From Albugo candida (Eukaryota > Oomycota > Peronosporomycetes > Albuginales), in NCBI GenBank assembly GCA_040437565.1, contig JBDOQK010000053.1:1-64000 (forward strand): 64,000 bases of DNA. The letters are read 5' to 3'. A program made the position numbers and the translations under genes. Below are positions 11,728 to 24,183 of this stretch, piece by piece. Below the pieces are notes generated by a model that did not search any database, was not told the origin of the DNA, and saw only the letters and a program-made list of their open reading frames with translations. Each line of letters begins with the position of its first letter. Within the stretch, counting starts at the first letter, position 1.

Positions 11728-13827
11728 ATGGAATTAGCGGAGGTGGAGTCGCTTTTTCAGCGCGCTGAAAAAGCGTAAAGGTGGATCCAGTTTGGCATGA
11801 ATCGCTCGCTTGATTGATGTCCTGTCTTAGCACCCTTATCCGAACGCTGAATCGTACGCTTCGAACCACTGCGCTATAGAAATGCTCCAGGCTTATCTAA
11901 AGCAACCGAAGACGTCGATGGTATACGCACAACTTCTTTTGATCCACTTATTTTTCAATCTCATTTCACAGGCGAGAGCACTCACGCAAAGTAAACTTGG
12001 AATCTACCTTATGCAATCGAATGACTCTCACCGTATGCAGCGATGTTTATTGTTTTCGTAATTGATGTTTTGAAAGATGCACAGGAAGCATTTGAGGGAG
12101 CAGTAAAATTTCTATTCCCCCAATTGGAGCAATTTGCAACTACTACTTGTAGTTTATCGGGTGCTTGCGAAGATTCACAGAAAGTGAATTTTGATGTCGG
12201 AAGCTTTCGATCCAGCGTCCAAGGTATGAACCAACTGAATCCGAATTGTTGTACTTGGCTGATAGGTCAATCCGCTGTCAGCACTAGTGTACACTGATAC
12301 ACATAATGAAAATGTGCTTTGCGGACCATTTCGCGACCTTATTATCGGTGAAGCTAATTTAATCAAGAGCTCCTATAATTCTCATGACATCTCGTAGATA
12401 TGCTTACTCAGCTTGGAATGATTTTTTACAACCGCTCTGATTCACTTCGCGCACTCTGCTATTTCTGTGCATGCGAGAAATTATGCAGTGATTCATTGAC
12501 ACCTGTATACACGATGCAGACACATATACAATTTTACTTGGCTCAAGTATACGCTTGCCTCCAATGTCATGCTGAGTCAGCCAAGTACTGCGTTCTCACT
12601 CTTGCATATCAATTGAGATCACATCTATCGAGACAAGCAGATTCTACAGTAGTATTTGATCACGAGGATTGGATCTCGAACGCCTTGCAGCTGGTTCAAT
12701 TCTTTCTAAAAAGAGGCAAGCAAACATATCAAGCTTCGGTTATGCTCCTCGCGTCTGAGCAAATTTTATATCAGGATAAAATTACTATGTGTGATATACA
12801 AAGCAAAAGTCCACTATCTGCGGAAGTTCAATTGTCATGGGCATCGCTGCAACTACGCGTACTCGAACAAGCTCATGACGAAAATGTTACAGAGCATAAT
12901 GATTACGTTCCAGTTGACGAGATCACCGAAGTGTTAGAACTAATATCGGAACAAAAATCCCATCAACCATCCGTCGGATTACAGTGCGAGGATTCGGAGA
13001 AAGTGATAATGCAGTCCAAGTGGCTGAAAATGCGATATGTAAATCCGGAAACCATTCATTTATATGATGATGCTGTCCAAGTGTTCTGTCTTGGAATGAA
13101 AGCATGCGAGGATGCGAAGAACCACTTTCAAATGGACGGCTATGTAAGTACACACATACGAATCTGCCAAATACAGAGCAAGCTATTTGATCGTTTGTCG
13201 AAGTTTGAATGCGATCCAAAGCGTCAATACTCGTTGCAACTGCGTCGGTATCACACGCTTCGACCAATACTTGAAGCTGACATAAATATCAATGCTTTTG
13301 GAGATCTCGTGCAACAAGTTGCGTATGAGGGTGGCGAAATTTTGGCTGATCTGTACGACCGCAAGCTATTGCTGGAGGCATCGCGCACCATTTCTGGCTC
13401 GAGCTCGGGTAGAGGTATCATGTACGCATCACGAGCCATCCTCTGTTATGAACAGTATGTGCGTTGCTTTTATGCGTGTGATCCTAAAGTTGTCCCCCGT
13501 GGAAATCACGCTACGCTTCCGAACGATCCCAAATTATTGAGTGCGAACGATATGCACGCGTTACTCCTTGGTTACTTTGCACTTGCGCGATTGTGCAGCA
13601 GGATTACGTTCAAAGATGATGCTATAAAGACAAGAGAATTCTGGAAACTTGGGTTGGCGTACTTCGAAACAATAGTACTTTTCAGAAAAAAGTTCGATGA
13701 AACCAACGAATTGGAAGGACGCAAATTGCAAGAGCGGTTTAAGACTGAATTTAGTTTGACTGAGGAGATGCTTCAACTATTGCCAGAAAAAATTAACGTG
13801 TTGGTGTACCGCGGAAATCAATTATAA
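11728..13827 (+). CDS. KIF1-binding protein homologue (KIFBP/KBP), TPR-like
   Basis: The family consists of TPR-like helical proteins that bind kinesin motor domains and tune microtubule transport. The long last exon (12398-13827) carries family landmarks: FYLAQVYACLQCHAESAKYC, then HFQMDGYVSTHI, and the LARLC...LLPEKI end. Upstream exons are inferred: ...ATG at 11918-11920, intron 11921-11971; exon 11972-12032 (LTQSKLGIYLM); intron 12033-12076; exon 12077-12223 (AQEAFEGAVKFLFPQLEQF, like the KBP helix before the first conserved Leu-Gly). The 174-bp intron to 12397 is long for this genome and may hide a small exon. The start is unsure: 11728 (MELAEVESLFQRAEKA, possible first exon) or 11882. 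The C-terminal 79 codons recur after the gap at 13873. Confidence 0.85.
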
Positions 13828-13872
13828 TTTGCGATTTCCCAGAGCGAACTGACAAGAAAAATATCGTAGTGT

Positions 13873-14255
13873 NNNNNNNNNNNNNNNNNNNNNNNNNNNN
13901 NNNNNNNNNNNNNNNNNNNNNNNNNNNNNNNNNNNNNNNNNNNNNNNNNNNNNNNNNNNNNNNNNNNNNNNNATTGTGCAGCAGGATTACGTTCAAAGAT
14001 GATGCTATAAAGACAAGAGAATTCTGGAAACTTGGGTTGGCGTACTTCGAAACAATAGTACTTTTCAGAAAAAAGTTCGATGAAACCAACGAATTGGAAG
14101 GACGCAAATTGCAAGAGCGGTTTAAGACTGAATTTAGTTTGACTGAGGAGATGCTTCAACTATTGCCAGAAAAAATTAACGTGTTGGTGTACCGCGGAAA
14201 TCAATTATAATTTGCGATTTCCCAGAGCGAACTGACAAGAAAAATATCGTAGTGT
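13873..14255. repeat. 100-N gap plus duplicate of the KIFBP 3' end
   Basis: The gap is 13873-13972. Sequence 13973-14255 repeats 13590-13872 at offset 383 with no difference that I saw, so the KIFBP 3' coding end and stop appear twice. I read it as two overlapping contigs that were not merged, not as a gene duplication. Confidence 0.9.
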
Positions 14256-14773
14256 ATTTTCTAGACTAATTGCTATTGCTAGCTATCTTCCATAGCATGT
14301 AGTAGGCTCAATTCTCGACTTATCTGACGCAAAAGGTGTCCGCAAGTGTCCAATGTCTTGTATCCTACCAAGTTCCTTCCATGCACCTTTCTGTCAATAA
14401 ATCGCGTCATCACATTACGTGCGGGTGAAATGCAGGAGAAACGACGCGTCTCTTTATGAATGACACCAGACCTTTGAGTAGAGTCGGTCTGTAGGGTGCA
14501 TCTCTCATCATATCATTTGAAGTTTTGCCTTCGCGAAAACAATGAGTCCGGCATATGTACATGATACCTTACTTTCTTCGAAGATGTAATGCTTTCAGAA
14601 GAAAAGTTTCTAACAATATCTTCTTCGACAGTCTTTTTAATGTGTGCAACATGTAAGAAACATTAGTAACTCATTCGGCCACACTTTAGTCGTAAGATGA
14701 ATTCTTTGATGCGCAGATATAAAGAGGACACAGCGACTTACTCCAACAGTCTGCTATCTTGTAATCGTCAGTC
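14256..14773. other. Intergenic DNA
   Basis: About 520 bp between KIFBP and the Ser-rich gene. I see no coding sequence, RNA gene or repeat. It should hold the promoter of the gene that follows. Confidence 0.5.
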
Positions 14774-14863
14774 TTGAATCAGCAACTAGCCATTCTCAAC
14801 GGTACTTGCGTTCTCTCACACAAAATCCGCATCGTCCTCGAACACGTGAAACTTGTGCGTAAA

Positions 14864-15628
14864 ATGTCTTCTACTCGAATGAAATCAGGAATGAAGTCAG
14901 GCCATACTAGACGATATACAGAATCGTCTATGCGGACAAACTCCAATACTAGTCAAAATGGACCACTCACTAGCGAAAGAGAGAACATTGACAATTTGCG
15001 TCGCAAACTGCAAGGTATACATCGTCAGCAAGAACGACTTTCAGCATCGAGTATGCACTCGGACCAAAGTGTTGGTAGCGGCTCATCTTTGTTTCGATGT
15101 TATAGTGGTCCCCCACCACCGCAGTCGATCGGAGTACCAATTGAGTGCACCCCGTCACCCGCTATTCCCTCAGTTTACTTTGAAAATCTTTTGGAACATG
15201 TTGCTATTTCGACGCAAAGTGCACCAGTCTCCCGAATTTCTCCTTCTAGTATACAGAGTCGGAAACATTGCGGGCCACCGTCACACAGATACCGTTCTTC
15301 AAGACCGCATGGAAGACTGGATGTACCATCGCACAAGTACAAAGTCGAAAATTCAGGATCGCACCAAATATGTTTCGAATCGGCACGGGCCAAAGATGCA
15401 GCACATGTCACACAGTTAAAGAGCGATTCGGATCAAAACAAGTGCTATAAAACTTCTTCAGATGTCCACCGTGGCGTCCCACCTAATATGGTACGACAAG
15501 AACCAAAAAATGACGTCAAGAAATCGGTACGTGAACCTTTCTCAGTAAAGATGCGATCGACTATGCAGAAGTGTATTCCACATTCTACTGGCATACATCA
15601 GTCGAGCACATCAGTATTGCGAAAATGA
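14864..15628 (+). CDS. Ser-rich hypothetical protein
   Basis: A 254-residue basic, Ser/Thr-rich protein that I do not recognise. The frame is open from 14774, but the Met at 14864 (MSSTRMKSGMKSGHTRRY) gives a composition-consistent start. Residues about 37-60 (SERENIDNLRRKLQGIHRQQ) could form a short coiled coil. The rest is low complexity with PPPPQS and scattered Arg-Ser pairs, so it is probably largely disordered. There is no signal peptide or membrane segment. It could be a regulatory or cytoskeleton-associated protein, but nothing in the sequence tells. Confidence 0.5.
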   Translation: MSSTRMKSGMKSGHTRRYTESSMRTNSNTSQNGPLTSERENIDNLRRKLQGIHRQQERLSASSMHSDQSVGSGSSLFRCYSGPPPPQSIGVPIECTPSPAIPSVYFENLLEHVAISTQSAPVSRISPSSIQSRKHCGPPSHRYRSSRPHGRLDVPSHKYKVENSGSHQICFESARAKDAAHVTQLKSDSDQNKCYKTSSDVHRGVPPNMVRQEPKNDVKKSVREPFSVKMRSTMQKCIPHSTGIHQSSTSVLRK

Positions 15629-17297
15629 GAAAGCAATTCACACAATGACGCATACCTATCTTTATATTTTAGAACAGATATGACATACATATATTCATCT
15701 TATCATGCGCATTAGTTGATCAATTCTTGTACCAATTCGTCGAATATGCGCTCCTATCCAGCGCATAGCGATTGATTAGGTCATCAAGCTATGAACCAAT
15801 GGATAACAAACAACACAAAAGATCACACTTTGGACGCTATTTGCACGAGCACGCCCATTTATCTTAGCATGATCAGACTTTTCTCAAAAACCCGTAGTCA
15901 TGCCATCATGTCTCTGCGAGTAATGCGCAAGTTACAATACTCCTCGAAATGCTTTCACACATTACCAAAAGCTATACATCGTAATTGCAGCGTGAAGCAT
16001 TTGTACATATAGTTGGTAATCCAAACACAGTAAGGAAGCTATAGGATGGGAGGCGTACTCTCATATAAGGCTAAGGTAGCGGTCGAGGATCTGCATTCGT
16101 AATGCGAAACCTTCATTTGCATTCTACTGCACGCTCGCTATCGATCTATATAGTTGGATTTGTTGACCGCCCATAAACAGAATATATAGTTCCGTCACTA
16201 GATAGCATGGTGCAGATTGGCTGATGCAAAGCATTCTATCTTTGCAATCAATAGTTTCTTCATATGCCTGGGATAGTCATATTCTTCATATATGCGGCAC
16301 ATGTTGTAAACTGATGCAATATAAAAAATGGTGAGATGAATCTCACNNNNNNNNNNNNNNNNNNNNNNNNNNNNNNNNNNNNNNNNNNNNNNNNNNNNNN
16401 NNNNNNNNNNNNNNNNNNNNNNNNNNNNNNNNNNNNNNNNNNNNNNGTTGGATTTGTTGACCGCCCATAAACAGAATATCTAGTTCCGTCACTAGATAGC
16501 ATGGTGCAGATTGGCTGATGCCAAGCATTCTATCTTTGCAATCAATAGTTTCTTCATATGCCTGGGATAGTCATATTCTTCATTATTGCGGCACATGTTG
16601 TAAACTGATGCAATATAAAAAATAGTGAGATGATTCTCACTCAAATAGCCTAGATCTAACGTTGACATTTGTCTCAGTATTCAAACAAAAATAAGGTCTT
16701 TAGATCGATATTATTCCTTCTTGTAAGTTGCGATATACTTTCTTCTGAGAAGTCTCCAAGGTTCCTGTTAGTGTCGGTCTAAATTCATACGAGTGAAGAC
16801 TGTTCTGTCGACTCGGAGGAAGGCTATGATCTCATAGTGGACTCAATGAGGCTTACTTGCACTTGAATAAAATGTCTCTTTTTCGGTGTAAAGCTAGCGT
16901 AGACTTTACGGTTTTCAATTATGTGGAATATCAGAGAACTTGGATAGAGAAATAGGTGAGTAAACGTCGGTGGGTGTTGAGATTCCTAGGCGTAAGCGTC
17001 TCGACTTTTATCAGTAAATAGTGCATCTTGGTAATGGTATCATGCGTCGTACGCAAGTTCAATATCGTATACGCCTTGGAGCGATTGTAATTCTGAATAG
17101 CGAACGCTACGCTAGAAGTCACGAGTCATAGCTTCTATGCCACGTGCCCTTTGCGATGATGCAATTCTCCAACGAATGTGACTGCCAGAGAATGGATGCA
17201 TCCTCTTTCGTGTTGCTTTCCTGCGAAGCTCACAATCTGTAACTTAGTGATTGAAAGATTGCAACGGTTGTGATAAATCTTCAACTGCCACAATTAT
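15629..17297. other. Intergenic DNA with a gap-flanking duplication
   Basis: About 1.7 kb without a supported gene. A 100-N gap (16347-16446) sits between direct copies 16153-16346 and 16447-16640 (offset 294), which differ at several positions, for example AATATATAG against AATATCTAG and GCAAAGC against CCAAGC. These look like allelic contig ends. The remaining sequence contains only short open frames without motifs. Confidence 0.6.
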
Positions 17298-17348
17298 ATG
17301 AGAAACTCTTTTGAAGCCTGCACAGAAAAGTTTTGTTTCACTGTCGTC

Positions 17349-19522
17349 ATGCCAAACGCTCGACAAAAAAAAGAAGAGAGACGTCGACAGGCTCGACATA
17401 AAAGAAAATTGAAAAAGTTGAAAGGATATAAATTCCGTGATGATCAATACTTTATAATTTTCGGATATGAAGAGCGAGAGAGAAAAATTCTGGAGCACAA
17501 AGTTACATCTCATAATGGAAGAATGTGGAGATTTTCAAGTCAGCGAGTAGGCCTTACAAGTGCACCACAAAGCATTTTTATAGTGTGGTCTTGCTGGTGC
17601 GATGCACTTTTTCCGTGGGAAAGTGAAGAATATCGCACATTATCAGCTTCATCAAAATCCATTAGATACGTGACGGATCATTGGCTCGATCAGGTTATAA
17701 ATGATGAAAAATGGATTGAACCTATGAGTCATTCCTTCTACCAGCCTCCGATCAACATATATGCCCCATCAATGAATCACATTGTCGTAAATCCTTTTCT
17801 ATCGTATCCGATAAGAGACACATGTGAAATGATAGAAGACAAATTTTGCAATTGCTGCTCGTGTGCATGCCACTATCGAGACGAAGCGGATGAAAAAAAG
17901 GTTAGATTGCAAGAATTGGATCTACCATGTTCTATTTACAATTATTGGCATGATCGAATACCCAAATGGCCATACATTGTTGCAAGTCTGCAACTTCCGA
18001 TCCGAGATACGAAGGATCTGATCTCACTTCTTCAATCGTAAGTAGTCATGCTATGATGTCATGTAAACTGAATATCCTATCTTCATCGCCAGATTGTCTG
18101 AAGAGCGTTTATCAATGCATTGTTTGCAAAATGCATTAGACCAGGTACTACATATCTTTTCGTCTCGGTTTATTCGCTGCATTGATTCCCTTTTGATAGC
18201 TGCTAAGTCTAACCGACCGCCAAGCCTTTTACCGCACGATTTTGCCGAAAATGAAAAGGCTAGTCATCGACCTTCCGTTTGTATTAACCCACGACGATCT
18301 TCCACCACCCAAACGTCTTCTATCTGTGTGCACCGATAACGTCAGGTCACCTCTTGTCATCAATCATACACATCTCACCAAGCGACAAGTATCCGCATTA
18401 CTATGTGCTTCATTTTTTTGTCTATTCCAGCGTAAAACTCACACAGATCGGAGTATTCAAAATAGGTTTCCAGCATTCGATATATCGAAATTATACGATG
18501 GCGGTTTTGAGGGTACATGCACATTGAAAACTCAGAAATTACGAGCCATTCTGGAATATTTTCTTCGAGTTTTTTCAGCGGAATGCGACCAAGGCCTGGA
18601 AATTGTTACATTTTCCAGAGTCTCGTTAAGGCTCAACTATTTTGATCAAAAGAGCCAGAGGGGTGGGTTGAATCTACCAAATTGCCCACATGTAGCAAGA
18701 TTGGAGTCTTTGTATCGGATATCGAGCAATAAAAACTCGGTTCTATCTGACTTTCCATTGGTACCTGTGACAATCGAAAAAGAGAAATTGATTGAAGACT
18801 TGTACAAAAACCATATCCAAATTGATTTCGCAAACATGTACGCAGGTGGTGCTGTGTTTGGTTCAAGTTGTGTTCAGGAAGAAATCCGCTTCATTATCTC
18901 GCCAGAACTGCTTGTTGCCACATTGCTTTTTGAGAGACTCGAAGATCACGAAGCTTTTGTCGTACATGGAACGGAACGGTATAGCAGCTATTGTGGTTAT
19001 GGTGAAACCTTTCGCTTTCGCGGTAGTTTTACGGATACCACAGAATTTGAAGTATTTTCAAGTGCCAAATCTGATGATATGACATGTTACAAGCGTCGAA
19101 AGAGTGTGGTTGTCGGAATCGATGCCATATGTTATTTTGGAGTCGCAAGTCAATTCGAGTGGTCGCATATACGTCGGGATATCATAAAAGCGTGTGCTGG
19201 CTTTTTCTATCCTGACAAAACATGCACGAGTTGGAGCATTGCAACAGGTAATTGGGGATGTGGGGTGTTTGGTGGTAAGCCGGAGCTCAAATTCCTAATT
19301 CAGTGGGTTGCTGCTTCATTGGCTGGCAAAAAACTCACTTACGTCCTATTTTCTCGCCATGGAATAAACTTGCATGAATTAGAAAAGCTTCTCGTTCAAC
19401 ATAAGTCTCTGACTTGTGGAGCGATATTTTCATTTCTTGGCCGCATTGAGGCTGCGAATGCACAATGTCAATACGTTTTATTGAAATACGCTAATACGCT
19501 GGTCAGAATATACCCGGATTGA
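17349..19522 (+). CDS. Poly(ADP-ribose) glycohydrolase with N-terminal BRCT-like domain
   Basis: The C-terminal part is PARG, which removes poly(ADP-ribose) chains. It carries the signature QIDFANMYAGGAVFGSSCV followed by QEE, with catalytic Glu474/475. The third Gly of the usual GGG is Ala465. Also present are HGTERYSSYCGYGETFRF and ATGNWGCGVFGG. Three exons are read: 17349-18037, 18093-18144 and 18200-19522, with two 55-bp GT-AG introns, giving 687 residues. The second junction restores the conserved RTILPKMKRLVIDLP segment. Residues 1-25 are a strongly basic, NLS-like stretch. Residues about 26-140 look like a BRCT fold (strand, small-residue turn HNGR, strand, then the helix YVTDHWLDQV). 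BRCT plus PARG in one chain would direct PAR removal to DNA-damage phosphoproteins; that role is inference. The start at 17349 is chosen over 17298 because the basic tract begins there. Confidence 0.9.
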
Positions 19523-20732
19523 GTTCATATAGCTGTATTACTGATGATCATACACGAGCGTCGTCGCCGAGCGCACAGATTGTTCGGAGTATAGTGTCGC
19601 ATATCGATCGTACGCTGAAACCAGTTGCACCGAATGACTTTATGTTGTTGTATGTCTTATTGATCACTTGCTTGCCTTCGTCAAAGGTTTTTTCATAGTG
19701 CTTTTATCATGATGACCACACCGTTGTAGGATGCAAAAACAAGTGCTTTAAAATAATGACATGGTCGAGGTTCCGATAGCTCATTTGTGACGATGGTTTT
19801 GCGTCAAGCTGGTGATATGCTCGCTACCTTGTGTGTACCGTGATGACTATGGATGATTCATGGACGCTCTAGACACAGTATAACGCATAAACGCTCATGT
19901 CTATACTATTGACAAGGGTACTGGTGACAAACATATTCAGTAGTTGCCGTAGTCGCATCGCTTGCTACTGTGTTCCTTTCTGCGACATTATAAGTTCAGA
20001 AAGTCGATGTTCTATAGCCTATCCGTTCAAAAGCGTGTGTACCAGTAGGAAGATGAAGAGAATGATCCATCACAATCACTCGTACAGTATGACACTCACT
20101 TGATCACGCTATAGGAATGGTAGAGCGAAAAAAAGGAAGCGATCGACAGAACACGTGGCAAGTAGTATATTGAGAAGCAGTGATTTAGTCCGCGTGTCGC
20201 AAAAATTGCTTAACAGGGCAAAGTATGTAACGTGCAAAGGGTTGACAATTCACCTAGCACCTGTCGTGGAATCAATCGAAAAAACTCATACTGAAAAGGC
20301 GATGATGTGTCTATAATTCGATAGACAGAGATAAAACAAGATGCATGATACAGTGTAAAGTGCGCGAGCCGAGACTCTCGACCAAACAACACTCTGGCAA
20401 ATCTACAGTTGGTGCAGTCGATGTGAGATATGATCATGCAATTCTCATTACGAATACTGAAAATCACGAGTAGTGCTGCACCCGAAATGGGAGCAGAAAT
20501 GTACAGTTGGTGCGATTTGTGAGTACAGCTAGGATTGGTATGCTCAGCATGAACTCATGTATACGATCAGAACTGCAGCTTTTCTACTCCGTTTGCGTCG
20601 ACTAACAATGTTACGCTGAATGAATTGTTTCTATACTCTTATCGTCCAATCAGGTCATACTTTACGAGTCTGCAGCGAGCTTTTTGACTGATTTTTGGAG
20701 AGTCAGTCGTTATCTATTCTGACTCTATTTGT
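19523..20732. other. Intergenic DNA
   Basis: About 1.2 kb between the PARG and PH-MAPK genes. Only short frames without motifs are present; I see no RNA gene or clear repeat. The stretch before 20733 should contain the kinase-gene promoter. Confidence 0.5.
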
Positions 20733-23700
20733 ATGATGGGTGCGGTGCAATTCCAGTGGGAAGGCTATCTACAAAAACGCTCCGATTGGCTCAAGCACTG
20801 GGAAACATTCTATTTTGTATTGAAGGGCCGGTATTTGTACTGCTATCTATCAGAAGAAGACGCACGTCATCAACCCGATAAATCAAGGATCAAAAATGGG
20901 AAGCTATTTGTGTTCTCGCATCGTATAACGGTGATGAAGGCATGGGATGTGGAGGATCCGCTACCTGTCAATACAGCGATGTCTAGTCATGCGCGATCCA
21001 CCGCACCAAATTCTTTTTCTTTTCGCTTTACATTGCAAACGGAGAAGGGTCATTATCTTGAATTCCGCACAAACTCTCAAGCAAGCAAGCAAATGTGGCT
21101 TCAATTTGCATCTACCGCTATTGTGGAGTTCGATCGCTTAGGTATGTGTTTTAGATTTGACGTTTCCCGATCATTCATCGGAATGTCACATTACTCTGTA
21201 GACCAGTCGATTCTTCCACCCACACAACATGAGCAGAAAAAGGAACACGACTGCGACTGTCATCATGACGCCAAAGAGAATGAGAAGGAGATGCTTGTTC
21301 TTGTGGACCAGTTTTACAAATCGTATGAGTATATCTATATGGCACTTTGTGAGAGAGAAAGTTATCAATTAAAGGTAATGGAGCAACAGCGTCAAGACAA
21401 TCAGAACAAAATCATCGCGTGCATGCAATTGGAACACGATCAATATACTGACAAGCAGAGTACTTCATTATCAGGAGGTCAGACGAAAGTGGGTGTGACA
21501 CAGTCGAACTCCTCGAGAAGCAACGCATTGCAAAGAAACTATCACTTGGTCTCTTCCAACCAGCCCATGCTTCACACCAATATACAACCACCCTCCCATA
21601 TAGGAGTCATTCAATTTTGGTCACTTTTTAGCCCCGATGTGATGCTTCGCTCCAACTATCTACCCATGGTACCCTTTGAAGGCAAATTTCGGGGGTTTCC
21701 TGGTATCCTCAAGTGTTTAACTCAGTTGACAACCTCAGTGGTGTTGGAGCAGTTTTCGGTCAAGTCGATACAGTTCGAGATGGAAACAGGAGATTCAAAT
21801 GTCGTGGAGGACATAAACTTGTCTGAGAAGAAATGTCGAATTATCGTTGTGACTGGGAACGAAACGATACGAGTTCGGGCAACACAGACAACGTTCATGC
21901 AGCAATGGACTCATAAGTTGCATTTCCGACCGATTTGCAACACGACGAAACAATTCGATAAACAATATGATGAAGGCTCGGTGAAGAAATATCATGTGTA
22001 TCGATGGGAAATATTTGGGGATGTGGTCGCATCGAGTGTTGCTTTCCAGCACCCTGGAGAGCTCCCGAGCACCACTCTCACTCTACCATCATTGACAGAG
22101 CAAATACGCGAATCTTTTTTAGGTGCATACATTGTTTGCATTCGACTAAATCGAGTGACGGATGTTCCAAGAGATCTTACATCAAATGAGGTTGGTTTTT
22201 GTGTTTTCATTTACAATCACGCCAACGAATATTCTTTACATGCAGAAATACTATATACGCTGCTCTTTGGACACTAATGAATTGGATGGTGTGTGGCATA
22301 CCGAAGCTCAGTCACACCCAGTATCTCCGGAGATTGAAACTACGCGAGAAGGCCCTATTCATTTATCGTATTGCTACGACCAAGATCTGTATCTACATTT
22401 TGATCGGCTGTCGCGAGACGACAATACGACATTACTTATAGAATTTTGCCGCATTGAGTATGAGAGTGCACAAGACAACGCTTCTCGATTGCATACAGTC
22501 AAACAAGAGCGGATCGATATCGATCGACAGGTGAACGTAATGGCTCATACGTTTGTCAATCTTGCTAGGATGCTGAATCACCCGTGTGATGGACGGAATC
22601 AAGAGCATCGTGGATCAAATCGCTTTGGATTACATGGAACGGAATGCATTCGCAAGAATTACATTCTATCCAACCCAAAGGAGAGCTTTTATGGAAAAGT
22701 AGAACTCGATATTATAGTTTCAAAGGGCGATCAGAGTGAAACATGTCAATCTCACGATACGTTTTTCAATGCGCTACATGCGGGTAGCAGACATTCATTT
22801 GTTGGTTCTGGCTATCCTCATCAGGCTTCAGCCACGGTTCAGAGCGATGATTCAATGCTCATCAAAGACACGACATCCTCAATCTGTTTGTCTTCGCCTG
22901 CTTTGTCGTCTTCAATCAAGAAAACTGACTCACCACGAAAGAGCCAAAAGAGACTGACAATCGAGCGGGGCGGGATGATGCATCAGTTTGTAATCAATGG
23001 TGTTCGGTATCAGCTTGACAAAAAGTATCGAATGGTCAGGATAGTCGGGCGAGGTACATATGGTGAAGTGATTGCAGCGTGTGATTTTGTGAACGGAGGG
23101 ACTTATGCCATTAAGAAAGTGGCGCATTTCTTACGACATCCTCAGGTCGCTTGGCTCGCGTTGCGAGAGATAAAATTGATGCGGGAATTGGGTGGAGAAA
23201 TCGGTGTGTACAATCAACGCCAGAAATTAAAGCAGAATGATCAAGTGGAGCCTGGTCATCCATGTCTCTTACCAATTTACGAGCTTCAAAAACCTATCGA
23301 TTACGAGAACTTTCAAGATCTTTATATCATTCAGCCATTGATGGAGACAGATCTCGGTCGAATTATCCATTCTCCGACGACACTTAACGATGATCAAATT
23401 CAGTTTTTCATGTATCAAATTCTTTGTGGACTCAAGTATCTTCATTCAGCTAACGTTCTGCACCGTGATTTGAAACCAAGTAACATTTTGGTGAATTCTG
23501 ATTGTCGGGTCCGAATATGCGATTTTGGACTAGCTCGATTTGTTTCGGAGGATACCGCAGAAGATGGACAAGAATTATCAGAATACGTCGTCACACGGTG
23601 GTATCGAGCTCCAGAGTTACTGCTTGCCAATGCATACACCAAAGCAATCGACATGTGGTCGGTGGGCTGCATATTGGCTGAATTGCTTGGTCGACGAATT

Positions 23701-24183
23701 CTCTTCCCTGGAACTTCGTATGTGGACCAATTGAAATGGATTATTGGTGTTCTCGGCACGCCTACAACCTTTTCATTTGTAGACAACCCTGCCGCTCGTC
23801 GATTTGCTGGTCGACAATTTCTCGCGAATCTCAAAAATAGAGCCACGCGTGTTCATTGGCGAGACTTGTTTCCAAATGCGAATCCAGACGCACTCACTCT
23901 TCTCGATCGACTACTGCAATTTGATCCGAGAGATCGGTGCACAGTAGAAGAAGCATTGGATTCTTGTTATGTTCGATCTTGGCGTGCGTCAATGAGTTGT
24001 AATGCAACGAAACATCGATATGGGCAGTTTGATCGCGAAATGGAACGAAGCTGCAGTACTCATATCGTTGAACGACTGAGAGATTGGGAATGTCATTTGG
24101 GTCGCGGTGCTCGCAAAACGCAGCTCTTGGAGAATCCCGACATGCTGAAACGTTTATTGTATGATGAAGTGATCAAGTCCTAA
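20733..24183 (+). CDS. PH domain-MAP kinase fusion
   Basis: Two exons (20733-22190, 22246-24183) with one 55-bp phase-0 intron give 1,131 residues. Residues 4-130 form a PH domain (WEGYLQKRSDWLKHWETFYF...WLQFASTAI). A middle region (about 290-420) resembles an NTF2/SnoaL-like fold (IQFWSLFSPDVML...FPGI) and is only suggestive. The kinase domain (about 743-1045) has GRGTYGEV, the VAIKK-type lysine (YAIKKV), HRDLKPSNIL (near 892), DFGLAR (912) and VVTRWYRAPE, so it is a MAPK. The phospho-acceptor motif is Ser931-Glu-Tyr933 instead of the usual Thr-x-Tyr. PH domains usually bind phosphoinositides, so the kinase may be membrane-recruited; that is inference. Domain fusions in oomycete kinases are known. 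Confidence 0.9.

Noticed and set aside
13973-14210. A second partial KIFBP gene
   Set aside because: It is an exact copy of the 3' end of the gene just before a 100-N gap; the same pattern occurs at other gaps, so it is an assembly artefact.
16153-16640. Tandem repeat or duplicated locus
   Set aside because: Copies abut a 100-N gap exactly at its edges, like the other contig-end overlaps.
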